This document shows, in pieces, positions 54,485 to 61,353 of a stretch of DNA of 61,353 nt. Position 1 is the first letter of the stretch, and each line of letters begins with the position of its first letter. Under the pieces are notes generated by a model. That model saw only the letters and a list, made by a program, of their open reading frames with translations. It did not search any database and was not told the origin of the DNA. This DNA is from DASVTR01 sp033855775. GTDB taxonomy: Bacteria > Acidobacteriota > Blastocatellia > Pyrinomonadales > Pyrinomonadaceae. A program made the translations under genes and the position numbers. Location of the stretch: the NCBI GenBank assembly GCA_033855775.1, contig JAWVFT010000061.1:1-61353 (forward strand). Reading direction: 5' to 3'.

Positions 54485-54604
54485 GCTCTGGCTTCTCCGT
54501 TTGAAAGATAAAAGGGTTGCTGGTTGCGAACGTTGATGACGATAGCGAGACAGCGTTTCTGCTTCATCGTCGCGCGCCATGAATAATGAGCAGGGCTTTC
54601 GTCT

Positions 54605-55624
54605 TCATTTCGCAAAGCTATAAATATCATCGAGGCTCGCAAAATAAATCAGCGTTTTGCTTTGGGCGATAACGCCGCTGGCATAACCCGCATCGAGTTT
54701 GACAACTTCGCCGCCGCTCTTTGAGACTCTGCACAACTCGTCTGCGCTCAAGCCGTCTTCATCGAAGAAGTAGATGTTCGCCTCGTCAACCACAAACTGC
54801 TTGAGGGAAAAAGTCTTCACCAAGGTTTGCGGCTCGCCACCTTGTTTGGAAATCCTGCGCAAAGCCCAACGCGATTCGCCCGCGCCGCGAAAACCGAAAT
54901 AGAGATTCTCGTCATCCGACGCCAATTCGTCAACGCCCTCTTTATCCGTGGTTTGGTAGATGACCTCTGCCCGCCCGCCCGCTTTCGCCTGTTTCAAAAT
55001 GCTGGTCGGCGTCAGCCAGTAGACAAACTTTTCATCTATGACAAGGCTATGCGGGATGTTTTGCCCGTCTGCGAAAACTTGCGCTGTCCCGCCCTGCTTG
55101 GCGGCGGCGTAAACCGGCCTCGGCTTCGCAGGGCTGTTCGGCGAATAATAGCCGTGATTCGCCCAGTAGACTTTTTCATCGTCAACGACTATATCAACGC
55201 CGATGCCGACATGTTCCGCAGCGACCACTTGAGGCTTGCCTCCATCTTTAGCGACGCGCAAAATATTGCCGCCCGCGTTCCAGTAAACAAATTTTTCGTC
55301 CGTCGCAATGCCGCCGTAATCCGACTGCGGCAACTGTGCGCCGTCTTCCAGATTCGTCACCGCGCCGGAATCCAGAGCGACTTTCCGCAAGCCACTCGTT
55401 CCTTCCTTCTGGTCTGCGATGGTTCCGCCAATCGTCACATAAGCGAATTTATCGTCAACCGCCAATCCCGAAATATGCGAAAGCCTGCGCTCTTTGCCTG
55501 CAATCTTTCTGGCCTTCGTCCACTCGGCGGCAGGCAGCCGCGCAAACTTGCCGCAGCCCGAAATCGCGCCCGCTGCTACTAAGACCGCGCTCATGAAACA
55601 GAGATGACGCCTGTAATTGTTCAT
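54605..55624 (-). CDS. Beta-propeller lipoprotein (DUF5050-like)
   Basis: A 339-residue lipoprotein with a lipobox-like AISGC (signal MSAVLVAAGAISGC). The mature part has repeated blades with DDKFAYVTIGG, DEKFVYWNAGGNILRVAKDGG, DEKVYWANHG, DEKFVYWLTPTSILKQAKAGG and DEANIYFFDEDG. The motif (D)DExxVYW...GxIxRxxKxGG matches the DUF5050-type beta-propeller. Probably anchored at the outer membrane or periplasmic. It shares strand with the preceding secreted gene. Confidence 0.82.
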   Translation of the reverse strand: MNNYRRHLCFMSAVLVAAGAISGCGKFARLPAAEWTKARKIAGKERRLSHISGLAVDDKFAYVTIGGTIADQKEGTSGLRKVALDSGAVTNLEDGAQLPQSDYGGIATDEKFVYWNAGGNILRVAKDGGKPQVVAAEHVGIGVDIVVDDEKVYWANHGYYSPNSPAKPRPVYAAAKQGGTAQVFADGQNIPHSLVIDEKFVYWLTPTSILKQAKAGGRAEVIYQTTDKEGVDELASDDENLYFGFRGAGESRWALRRISKQGGEPQTLVKTFSLKQFVVDEANIYFFDEDGLSADELCRVSKSGGEVVKLDAGYASGVIAQSKTLIYFASLDDIYSFAK

Positions 55625-55982
55625 TGAATTTTACGGATGCTGTTTGGTTTAGAACTGCTGTCGTTAATGTAACATGACAACTCATTCAACGCGGCCACCG
55701 CGCAGCAATCCGTCCATCATGCTTCCCCCGCGCGGATTGAATGGCTGCGCTTAGCTTGGGTTAAAGTCAGGCTTCGGGAACTTCTCAACGCGGCGCGCTC
55801 ATCGCTATTGACTCTCGCTATGGTTTTCTGTATCGTCCCCGCGCAAAGTTAACGGCTGAACACTCCGAGTTTATGGGCTCCTCGCGACTCCACTTGTCCA
55901 GCTTCCCCTTATCACCTGAGGTTGACTAAGCGTTGCTGCCATAGCAGGGGAAAGTCAACCAATTCAAAAAGGAGACACTATA
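55625..55982. other. Gene-free stretch with attC-like fragment
   Basis: No gene seen. At 55677-55690 the 14-base ACAACTCATTCAAC is identical to the attC-like left half near 14988-15001. Further on, GCGCAGC and GGCTGCGC can pair across about 35 bases, but a full attC cannot be drawn. The right end holds the presumed promoter of the next gene; AAGGAG at 55967-55972 is its ribosome-binding site. Confidence 0.4.
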
Positions 55983-57185
55983 GTGAAGCGACTATTTTCC
56001 TCGCTCAGCATCCTGACGTTGTTGTGCTGCGCAGGCGCCGCCTCTGCGCAAACCTACCAGATTATCAGCGCTCAAACCTCTAACGTGGCGAACAATGTGA
56101 CCAGGACCGTGACGACCGTGCAGGTCGGGAGCAATCCCCTCAATCGCTTTTTGATGACGCGGGTTGTCAAAAACATTCCGAGCCATGCTCTGAAAGGCGC
56201 GATGTTGCTGTTGCCGCCGCTCGGCAGCGGGTTCCAGAATTACGAAGTCGGAGATGGCGGCGATTATCAAAAGTCGTTCGCCGGATTCTTTGCTGAACGC
56301 AACTACGATGTGTGGGGCTACTCGCAACGCGTGCAGGGACTCACGGCGGGAACGTGTGAGAGCGGCGCGGCGGATTGCTCGGCCATGGCCGATTGGGGCA
56401 TGCAGACTATCCTCGATGATGTCTCTTTTATTCGCCAGCAAATCGGGTTAGCGCATCCGGGCGAGAAGCCTGTGATTGGCGGGCTTTCTCTGGGCAGCAT
56501 CGCTTCGGTCGCGACCATCAATGCTCATCCGAATGATTACGCGGGCGCAATGCTGATTGAAGGCACGCTCTATGACGAGAATGCGGAGGTGCGCAACATC
56601 AACGCGAATTTTTGCGCGGTCTTCAATAATCTTCTGGCGAACGGCGTCTTTTATGACGGGCAGGGAACGCCGGGTTTCAAGTTGATTAGCCATCTGGCCG
56701 ATGTTGACCCGGCGGGGCTCTCGCCCGTCCCCGGTTTTCCTCCGGGCTTCACTAATCATCAGGCGTTCGTTGCCACCATGTCTGCGCCGCCGCTCTCGCC
56801 AACGACGCCTCGCCCCGGCTACAACTTTCTGGCTGGCAGTGTTGCCGAAGACCGATTCTTTTTTGCGAACGAAGAATTGGTTCACGCAAACATCGCAAGG
56901 TTCGTTGACTACGTTGCCACTCGAACCATCCGCGACGTGAGTTGCGGCCTTGCAGGTGAGCGCGTCTTCTCAAACAACCTGCACAACTTCACAGGCGACG
57001 TTATTGTCTTTGCCGGAGGACACGGCTTTGGAACCGGGATGATTGACACCGCCAATCTGATGACCTCAGCCGAAGTCACGCTCAACTTCAAGGAAGAGTA
57101 TGGTCACGTCGATCACGTCTTCTCGCAGAACCATTTGCGCGAAGTAGAACATCCTGTTTTGAAGTGGCTGAAAAAGGCTCTATGA
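55983..57185 (+). CDS. Secreted alpha/beta hydrolase
   Basis: A 400-residue protein with a signal peptide (LSILTLLCCAGAASAQT). The alpha/beta-hydrolase core shows AMLLLPPLGSGFQNYE, NYDVWGYSQRVQG, the nucleophile VIGGLSLGSIASVATI, VIVFAGGHGFGTGMID (acid-strand region) and a late His (YGHVDHVFSQ). Two Cys near CESGAADCSAM could form a disulfide. GTG at 55983 is the start; AAGGAG lies about 10 bases upstream. It is not part of an obvious operon. The substrate is unknown. Confidence 0.82.
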   Translation: MKRLFSSLSILTLLCCAGAASAQTYQIISAQTSNVANNVTRTVTTVQVGSNPLNRFLMTRVVKNIPSHALKGAMLLLPPLGSGFQNYEVGDGGDYQKSFAGFFAERNYDVWGYSQRVQGLTAGTCESGAADCSAMADWGMQTILDDVSFIRQQIGLAHPGEKPVIGGLSLGSIASVATINAHPNDYAGAMLIEGTLYDENAEVRNINANFCAVFNNLLANGVFYDGQGTPGFKLISHLADVDPAGLSPVPGFPPGFTNHQAFVATMSAPPLSPTTPRPGYNFLAGSVAEDRFFFANEELVHANIARFVDYVATRTIRDVSCGLAGERVFSNNLHNFTGDVIVFAGGHGFGTGMIDTANLMTSAEVTLNFKEEYGHVDHVFSQNHLREVEHPVLKWLKKAL

Positions 57186-57207
57186 AACGGTAAGCAGAAG
57201 TGAAAAA

Positions 57208-57263
57208 GGGGCTGGCCGTTAAGTCATATAAGTCATACGAGACAGGCTGAAACGGCTGGCCCC
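57208..57263 (+). terminator. Near-palindromic hairpin after the secreted hydrolase gene
   Basis: GGGGCTGGCCGTT (57208-57220) and AACGGCTGGCCCC (57251-57263) pair with two central mismatches around a loop of about 30 bases. No T-tract follows. The rest of the 231-base spacer to the next gene is empty. Confidence 0.4.
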
Positions 57264-57416
57264 GCTGCTGCGTTTACACGTGGCAATAACAATCAGGCGA
57301 AGACACGCGGCCTAGTTGTTAAGAGAACGACGCGGAACATAGCGTCGCTCTCGCCGTGCAAGGAGATTATCTCTTATATCAACGCCTTCAGATTAAACGA
57401 GGCGTCATCCGTCTTG

Positions 57417-57812
57417 TCACCAGACTTCACGCCGGACTGCTTTAACGCGCTCCCAAACTTCATCCGTCATCTCTAGTTGCCACACGCCTCCAAGCAGATG
57501 ATTGAAGCGGGCGTCCCTGCGAGCCAGTTCTTCAACCCGCTCTATGTAATCCGGCCCGTGTCTGGACAATAAATCTTCGAGCGGGCCGGCGGCCAGAACC
57601 GCCGTCGTCGTGTCTGGCAGACCGCGTTGATATGCAGCCAGCACAAAACGCCAGAGCAATTCCGGCTCGCTCTCCAACACCGCCCAATCTATAACTTTCT
57701 CTATGGCCCACCAATTACTCTGATACTCAGGCGAGCCTTCCACGGCAGCTTGACATGCGACCCATGCCTCAACAACTTTTTGTAGCTCCGAATCAATCAT
57801 AGAGAGTTTCAA
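57417..57812 (-). CDS. DUF6869-like hypothetical protein
   Basis: A 131-residue cytosolic protein with a pattern I associate with DUF6869: helical N-terminus with WWAIEKVIDW, ELLWRFVLAAYQR, then AGPLEDLLSRHGPDYIERVEELARRDARFNHLLGGVW and WERVKAV near the end. No catalytic motif can be assigned. Start ATG 57812 is used; an ATG 12 bases downstream (MIDSELQK) is also possible. It is separated from its neighbours by more than 100 bases on each side. Confidence 0.75.
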   Translation of the reverse strand: MKLSMIDSELQKVVEAWVACQAAVEGSPEYQSNWWAIEKVIDWAVLESEPELLWRFVLAAYQRGLPDTTTAVLAAGPLEDLLSRHGPDYIERVEELARRDARFNHLLGGVWQLEMTDEVWERVKAVRREVW

Positions 57813-57952
57813 GACAATGATTCAGAGTTAACATAACGCGCAAAGCTTGGCTCCGGAATTAACCCGGCGGGAAGAGCTTCACCAGGCGTCTAACGTCTTG
57901 CGAATGAAAGGCAAGCTCTCTCCGCTCGCGCTGGATGATTTGTTAACGGGCG

Positions 57953-59626
57953 TCACTGCGCTTCAATGGCGCGCAGAGCGTACGCGCCGCCGCCGCCCTG
58001 CGCCGCCACCCAGAGGGTGTATGTGCCATCGACGGGCAGGCGCACGGAGAGCAGGCTGTCGGTTCCCTCGCCGCCGTTGTCGTCGGCAGCGACCTCCGCC
58101 GCGTCCGGGCCGTAGAGCGCGATGCGTGTGTCGAAATCCGAGGAGCGCGCGCTGATAATCAAGACCTGTCCTGCGCTGCCTTTGAACGACCAGATTTCGC
58201 TGCCGCCGGTGCCGACCGTTCCTTCGACGCGCGTGTTGAGAGCGAGAGGCCGCGCCGGGTCGTTGATGGGCCGCAGACGGTATGAGCCTGCGCCGCCGCC
58301 GCCGAACGTGTAGACGCGCAAGAGGTAGCGACCCGGCTCTGAAAGAAGGGCCGTCAGCATCGCGTTGCGGTTCGACGCGCCGTCGTCGTCTGCGCCGACA
58401 GACTCGCCGCGCGCATTAAAGAGTTGCAGCGCAACGTCGAACTGCTCGGACATCGCTTCGTAGCGCAGAATCTGTCCGGCCTTTCCGTCGAAGGCCCAGT
58501 AGTCGGAGCCGCCGAGCGTCAGCGTCCCGCCCCCGCCGGCCCCGCCCGTGAACAACTTGACGGGCTGCGAGGTGGCTAACGCGTAGCTGACGACGAGGCC
58601 GAACGGCTGCGAGACGGCCACTTGATAATCGCCCGTGGTGTTGATGAGCGCGACGAGTTCGCCGCTTGCCTTCGTGTCGGACGGAAGGACGACGAACGGC
58701 GGCACGTTGCTTTCAGGCGCGGTCGGCTCGCCCTGCTTGTCCAACACAGGGACGAAAGAGAGCATCGCCGTGAGGCTGCCGCCCGCTGCCTTCGCCTGCA
58801 CTTTAACGAGGTCGCCCGCCGCGGCCTTGAACGTCCACAAATCCAGCCCGCCTCTCTCAATCGGTCGCAGCGCGTTCGCTTCGCCGATGCGCGTCTGAAA
58901 GACTCGCGCCGGAGCGATGGTCACGGAATAACTGCTGCGGGCTTCGGCGTTGCCGAGCGGCGCGATGCGCGCGTGATAGACGCCTCCCTGCGCGGCGCGA
59001 AAGACGGCGCGCGAGCCACGGTTCGACAACTCGGCCAAGACCTGCTCGCCGCTCGGCGCGTAAATCTCGACCGTCGGGCTGAACGAAGCGGCGCGCGTGG
59101 TGACGACGAGCGTCTGCCCTGCTTCGGCGTTAAAGCGATGCCATTGAGAGAGCGACTTGCCGAGGACGCCGACGCTGCGCGCGCCCGCCGGGGCATCGGT
59201 TGCGATGAAGCGCCGCACCGTCAATTCGTACCTGCCGCCGCCCGCTTTAGAAGCGCGCACGCGCACGACGTAGGCTCCGCCCACGGCGAGGCGTGCCAGC
59301 AGCAGCGAGTCCTGCTCGCCGGCGCGGATGTCGTCGTTTCGCGCAATGACCGCGCCGGAAGGGTTAAGCAACTCGACCGCCGGGTCGAAATTCTCCGAGC
59401 TGACGCCGATAATCACCGTCTCGTTGTCGCGGGCGGCGAGCGGCCACTCGTCGGTTTCGCCCTGCGTCAGGACGTTTGAGCTAGTGTAGGTGTCCTGTTG
59501 CTTGATGCGCTCGCCTGCCGACTCCTGCGCGGCGCCGTCGAGGGGCGCAGCGAAGAGGCTCAAGGCAAGAGCGAGCGCGCCGCAGAGCATCAAGCAGCAT
59601 GCGCGACCCGTATGGCTGGACATCAT
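57953..59626 (-). CDS. Secreted pre-peptidase C-terminal (PPC) repeat protein
   Basis: A 557-residue protein with a signal peptide (LMLCGALALALSLFAAPLDGA). The mature part consists of at least four PPC-like beta-sandwich repeats: GETDEWPLAARDNETVIIGVSS with DPAVELLNPSG, GKSLSQWHRFNAEAGQTLVV, GSDYWAFDGKAGQILRYEAM, and GSEIWSFKGSAGQVLIISARS with DTRIALYGPDA. Each ends with a Gly-rich GxYxLRV-type strand. No catalytic domain is present, so it is probably an extracellular or cell-surface structural or binding protein. ATG 59626 has a perfect AGGAGG eight bases upstream, with a second ATG right behind it. Confidence 0.88.
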   Translation of the reverse strand: MMSSHTGRACCLMLCGALALALSLFAAPLDGAAQESAGERIKQQDTYTSSNVLTQGETDEWPLAARDNETVIIGVSSENFDPAVELLNPSGAVIARNDDIRAGEQDSLLLARLAVGGAYVVRVRASKAGGGRYELTVRRFIATDAPAGARSVGVLGKSLSQWHRFNAEAGQTLVVTTRAASFSPTVEIYAPSGEQVLAELSNRGSRAVFRAAQGGVYHARIAPLGNAEARSSYSVTIAPARVFQTRIGEANALRPIERGGLDLWTFKAAAGDLVKVQAKAAGGSLTAMLSFVPVLDKQGEPTAPESNVPPFVVLPSDTKASGELVALINTTGDYQVAVSQPFGLVVSYALATSQPVKLFTGGAGGGGTLTLGGSDYWAFDGKAGQILRYEAMSEQFDVALQLFNARGESVGADDDGASNRNAMLTALLSEPGRYLLRVYTFGGGGAGSYRLRPINDPARPLALNTRVEGTVGTGGSEIWSFKGSAGQVLIISARSSDFDTRIALYGPDAAEVAADDNGGEGTDSLLSVRLPVDGTYTLWVAAQGGGGAYALRAIEAQ

Positions 59627-59777
59627 TTTATCTTCCTCCTCAAAAGGCGCGGGCAAGATAACACAACGCGCGCGGCTGAAGCACAAAACAATTCGCCGGA
59701 TAGACAGAAGGCCGGACGGGAATCGTCCAGGCTGAAGCATGATGAAGAATCTTGAAAGACTTGCTTCGCCAGCTTTG

Positions 59778-60314
59778 TCAGGCGGCCAAGCTTCGCCGTT
59801 CGCCCTGCTTCGCTTTCGCGGAGCGCCGCGCCAGCAGCGCAATCGGCAGTCCGACCAATAAAGCGTGTCCGATGAACGCGGGCAGAAAGAGGCGCAGTGA
59901 AAACGGTCTGGAGCCGATGGCTGAAAGCGGGATGACGACATAATTCATCCCCAGATAAGCAAGCATCCCGTAGATTAATCCGCAAATAATGGCGTGATTA
60001 ATCAAGAGCGGCAATTTCAGGCTTGCCACGTAATAAACCGCGGCGATGCAGGTGGCCACAATAAAATGAAGGAGAAGGCCGAACAGGAAAGTCTGTGTTC
60101 CGCCTTCATAAGATGCCTTGCCGAGCAACGCGGAAGCGACGGATTGGAAGATTCGCAACGGCTGTGCGCCCAGAATCAGACCGTAGAAGACAAAGGCGAA
60201 CAGCCCGTCCAATATTCCGACGACCAAGCCGCCGTAAACAATCGTGTCAAAAGCGCGAGGGCGTTCGAGGGTCGCTGCGTCATCGCCCGGATGTGTGAAA
60301 GCTTCATCTCTCAT
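59778..60314 (-). CDS. Small multi-pass membrane protein
   Basis: A 178-residue protein with about four to five hydrophobic segments (YGGLVVGILDGLFAFVFYGL, LFGLLLHFIVATCIAAVYYV, LLINHAIICGLIYGMLAYLGM, FLPAFIGHALLVGLPIALLA). The pattern GILDG at the first helix and LLHFIVA resembles uncharacterised DUF1440-like small membrane proteins, which is a weak assignment. AGAGGAAA precedes the ATG at 60314. Frame extension upstream is rejected as that part is not hydrophobic or natural in composition. Confidence 0.78.
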   Translation of the reverse strand: MRDEAFTHPGDDAATLERPRAFDTIVYGGLVVGILDGLFAFVFYGLILGAQPLRIFQSVASALLGKASYEGGTQTFLFGLLLHFIVATCIAAVYYVASLKLPLLINHAIICGLIYGMLAYLGMNYVVIPLSAIGSRPFSLRLFLPAFIGHALLVGLPIALLARRSAKAKQGERRSLAA

Positions 60315-60640
60315 GAATTTCCTCTTTCGTCTGAACGACACTGTAAGGTGAAAACATAACGCTCGAATCAACCCGCGCCGGTCGAGCCGCACACAATCTA
60401 CAACAGGGAAGAGTTCATGAAAAGAATGCTCTCCCCGCCGGAACACAACTGCGGCGCAGGCGAGTTCTCGGTGAAAGCCGCACGCCGGCGGGCGTGCTCC
60501 ACCACAACTCACTTACACAGACTGCCTGGAGCCTACGATTTCATTTGCGCCTTAACCTTGAGCGCGCTCTTCAACGGTCGCTCAAACAAGCGACGCCATT
60601 CGATAGACTCGAAGGGCGTCGCTCTTTTCAGTCACAATTT
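60315..60640. other. Gene-free stretch
   Basis: A plus-strand frame (60417-60644) with an AGGGAAGAG-like SD exists, but its sequence is Arg/Ser/His-rich with no family pattern, so it is not called. Otherwise nothing recognised. Confidence 0.35.
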
Positions 60641-60655
60641 TTGAAACGGCTATTG

Positions 60656-60661
60656 TATAAT
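60656..60661 (+). promoter_or_regulatory. Perfect -10 box of the small basic protein gene
   Basis: TATAAT at 60656-60661, seven bases before the ATG at 60669. Transcription would begin at or next to the start codon, implying a leaderless or nearly leaderless message. A clear -35 at 17-base spacing is not seen. Confidence 0.5.
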
Positions 60662-60668
60662 CCCTGCC

Positions 60669-60821
60669 ATGAACAAACGCGCGAAAAAACGGTTGAAGGA
60701 AACCATCGAGAAGGAAAACGTGGAGAAGGCAAAGATACGCAGAGAGCAAACCGCCTCTTCTTCCAAGGAGCCGCCCGCGCGGCGCGGCTTTACTCAAAGG
60801 CCCGACAAGAAGCGCGGCTGA
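60669..60821 (+). CDS. 50-residue strongly basic small protein
   Basis: A frame from ATG 60669 to TGA 60821. It begins MNKRAKKRLKETIEKENVEK and ends with EPPARRGFTQRPDKKRG. About a third of residues are Lys or Arg. The first half is probably an amphipathic helix; the second is a flexible Pro/Arg tail, so RNA, ribosome or DNA binding is plausible but unproven. It has a perfect TATAAT just upstream and a terminator hairpin 44 bases after its stop, a complete transcription unit, which supports it being real. No SD is seen. Confidence 0.6.
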   Translation: MNKRAKKRLKETIEKENVEKAKIRREQTASSSKEPPARRGFTQRPDKKRG

Positions 60822-60864
60822 TAGCTCAGCCTTTCCAACACATTTAGCCGGCAAGGCTTCAAAC

Positions 60865-60896
60865 ATTGAAGGCTGCTCGTCGGAGCAGCCTTCAAT
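60865..60896 (+). terminator. Intrinsic terminator-like hairpin
   Basis: ATTGAAGGCTGCTC (60865-60878) and its exact complement (60883-60896) with a four-base loop, followed by a T-rich stretch (AGTTTGGATTTT). It follows the small protein gene and also faces the 3' end of the next minus-strand gene. Confidence 0.7.
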
Positions 60897-61003
60897 AGTT
60901 TGGATTTTCCCGGCGGCAGATAACAGCGCAGGGCTTTATCTACGCCGGTTCGTTAGCGCTCCCCTTTCGCATTCCAATCCATCGTCCTAGCCGTCGCTTC
61001 AAC

Positions 61004-61353
61004 TCAGCGCGGGCGGCGACCGCTTCCGCGCACTTGCAAGCCTATCAAGCGAGCCGGGAAGGTTCCGAAATCTTCGACCTCCCATGTGTTGCCATCTCGC
61101 AAACGGACTTGGGCCGCGGGAATCAGCATTCCTTCATTGCGGCCCGGAACCAGATACAACTCCGCGTAGCCGAACTTGTAATTCTCAGAACGCGCGCCGT
61201 AACGCAACTCGGAAAAGCGCAGCGTCCGCTGGTAGAGCACGATGAGCTTGGTTCCGCCATCCTGTGGCGTGGCGATGATGGCGTTGGCCGTGACCCCCAC
61301 GCCCGTGCCGAGTTGTATTCTTCCGGCGTCCATCTTCGACAGCGTTTGAAGCA
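61004..61353 (-). CDS. Hypothetical protein, 5' end beyond window
   Basis: At least 109 residues from ATG 61333, but the frame stays open to the window edge (LQTLSKMDAGR), so the start probably lies outside. Visible are IQLGTGVGVTANAIIATPQDG, TKLIVLYQRTLRFSELRYG, KFGYAELYLVPGRNEGMLIPAAQVRL and WEVEDFGTFPARLIGLQVRG, a beta-rich small domain. It is unrecognised. Partial at the right window edge. Confidence 0.65.
   Translation of the reverse strand, partial: LQTLSKMDAGRIQLGTGVGVTANAIIATPQDGGTKLIVLYQRTLRFSELRYGARSENYKFGYAELYLVPGRNEGMLIPAAQVRLRDGNTWEVEDFGTFPARLIGLQVRGSGRRPR

Noticed and set aside
55672..55767. Complete attC site
   Set aside because: Shares a 14-base piece with the attC-like left half at 14988-15001 and a short stem, but core pairing across the two ends fails.
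60417..60644. 75-codon plus-strand frame with an SD-like AGGGAAGAG
   Set aside because: Composition and lack of any motif do not support it; the smaller gene after it is better supported.

Overview
The window is a G+C-rich stretch of bacterial chromosome, most likely from Acidobacteriota (the class Blastocatellia is my best guess). The evidence is a combination of gene types rather than a phylogenetic marker: a VWA protein of the acidobacterial TIGR03436 type next to a winged-helix/TolB-propeller regulator, an Oar-like TonB-dependent protein with an N-terminal carboxypeptidase-regulatory domain, many secreted or lipoprotein hypotheticals, and many intergenic hairpins built from short repeats. 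No rRNA, tRNA, CRISPR array, transposase or integrase was found.

Layout. 0-7.6 kb: thyA, then a plus-strand carbohydrate or cyclitol import locus (binding lipoprotein, two permeases, ATPase) with a TIM-barrel isomerase and a Gfo/Idh/MocA dehydrogenase. 7.6-10.2 kb: a BlaI-type repressor with a palindromic operator inside its own promoter, overlapping a BlaR1-like M56 membrane peptidase whose extracytoplasmic domain looks like a polysaccharide deacetylase that has lost its catalytic residues. 10.4-13.7 kb: yceH-like gene, 3-methyladenine glycosylase, RNase Z, methyltransferase. 13.7-21.2 kb: the N-degron genes clpS, clpA and aat, with an accessory block between clpS and clpA that holds a HEAGH-motif protein flanked by integron attC-like half sites, a decayed gene, and an 833-residue DUF4157 protein with two caspase-like His/Cys modules. 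21.2-36.1 kb: hydrolase, an RNase E/G with a huge insertion in its S1 domain, YqeY, membrane and secreted proteins, uvrA, iron-permease-like protein, M50-like protease, moaC. 36.1-46.2 kb: GT39-like transferase, acyl-ACP desaturase, moeA, Ser/Thr kinase, two cation-channel-type genes, VOC protein, arylamine N-acetyltransferase, lipoprotein. 46.3-61.35 kb: envelope and secreted functions (VWA protein, propeller regulator, retropepsin, TonB-dependent receptor, beta-propeller lipoprotein, secreted hydrolase, PPC-repeat protein), a 50-residue basic protein, and a gene cut by the window edge.

Themes. (1) The BlaI/M56 pair reads as a self-regulated envelope-sensing switch with an unusual pseudo-enzyme sensor. 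(2) clpS, clpA and aat together form a leucyl/phenylalanyl N-degron route. (3) Intergenic spaces repeatedly carry long inverted repeats made of short units (GGAGACGCG-type, CTCACGCAAAGGCGC-type, GGGGTTA-type, GATGA/TCATC-type). Two copies of one family end 11-12 nt before unrelated start codons and may supply the ribosome-binding site. Positions come from reading the sequence by eye; family assignments rest on motif recognition and no database search was possible.
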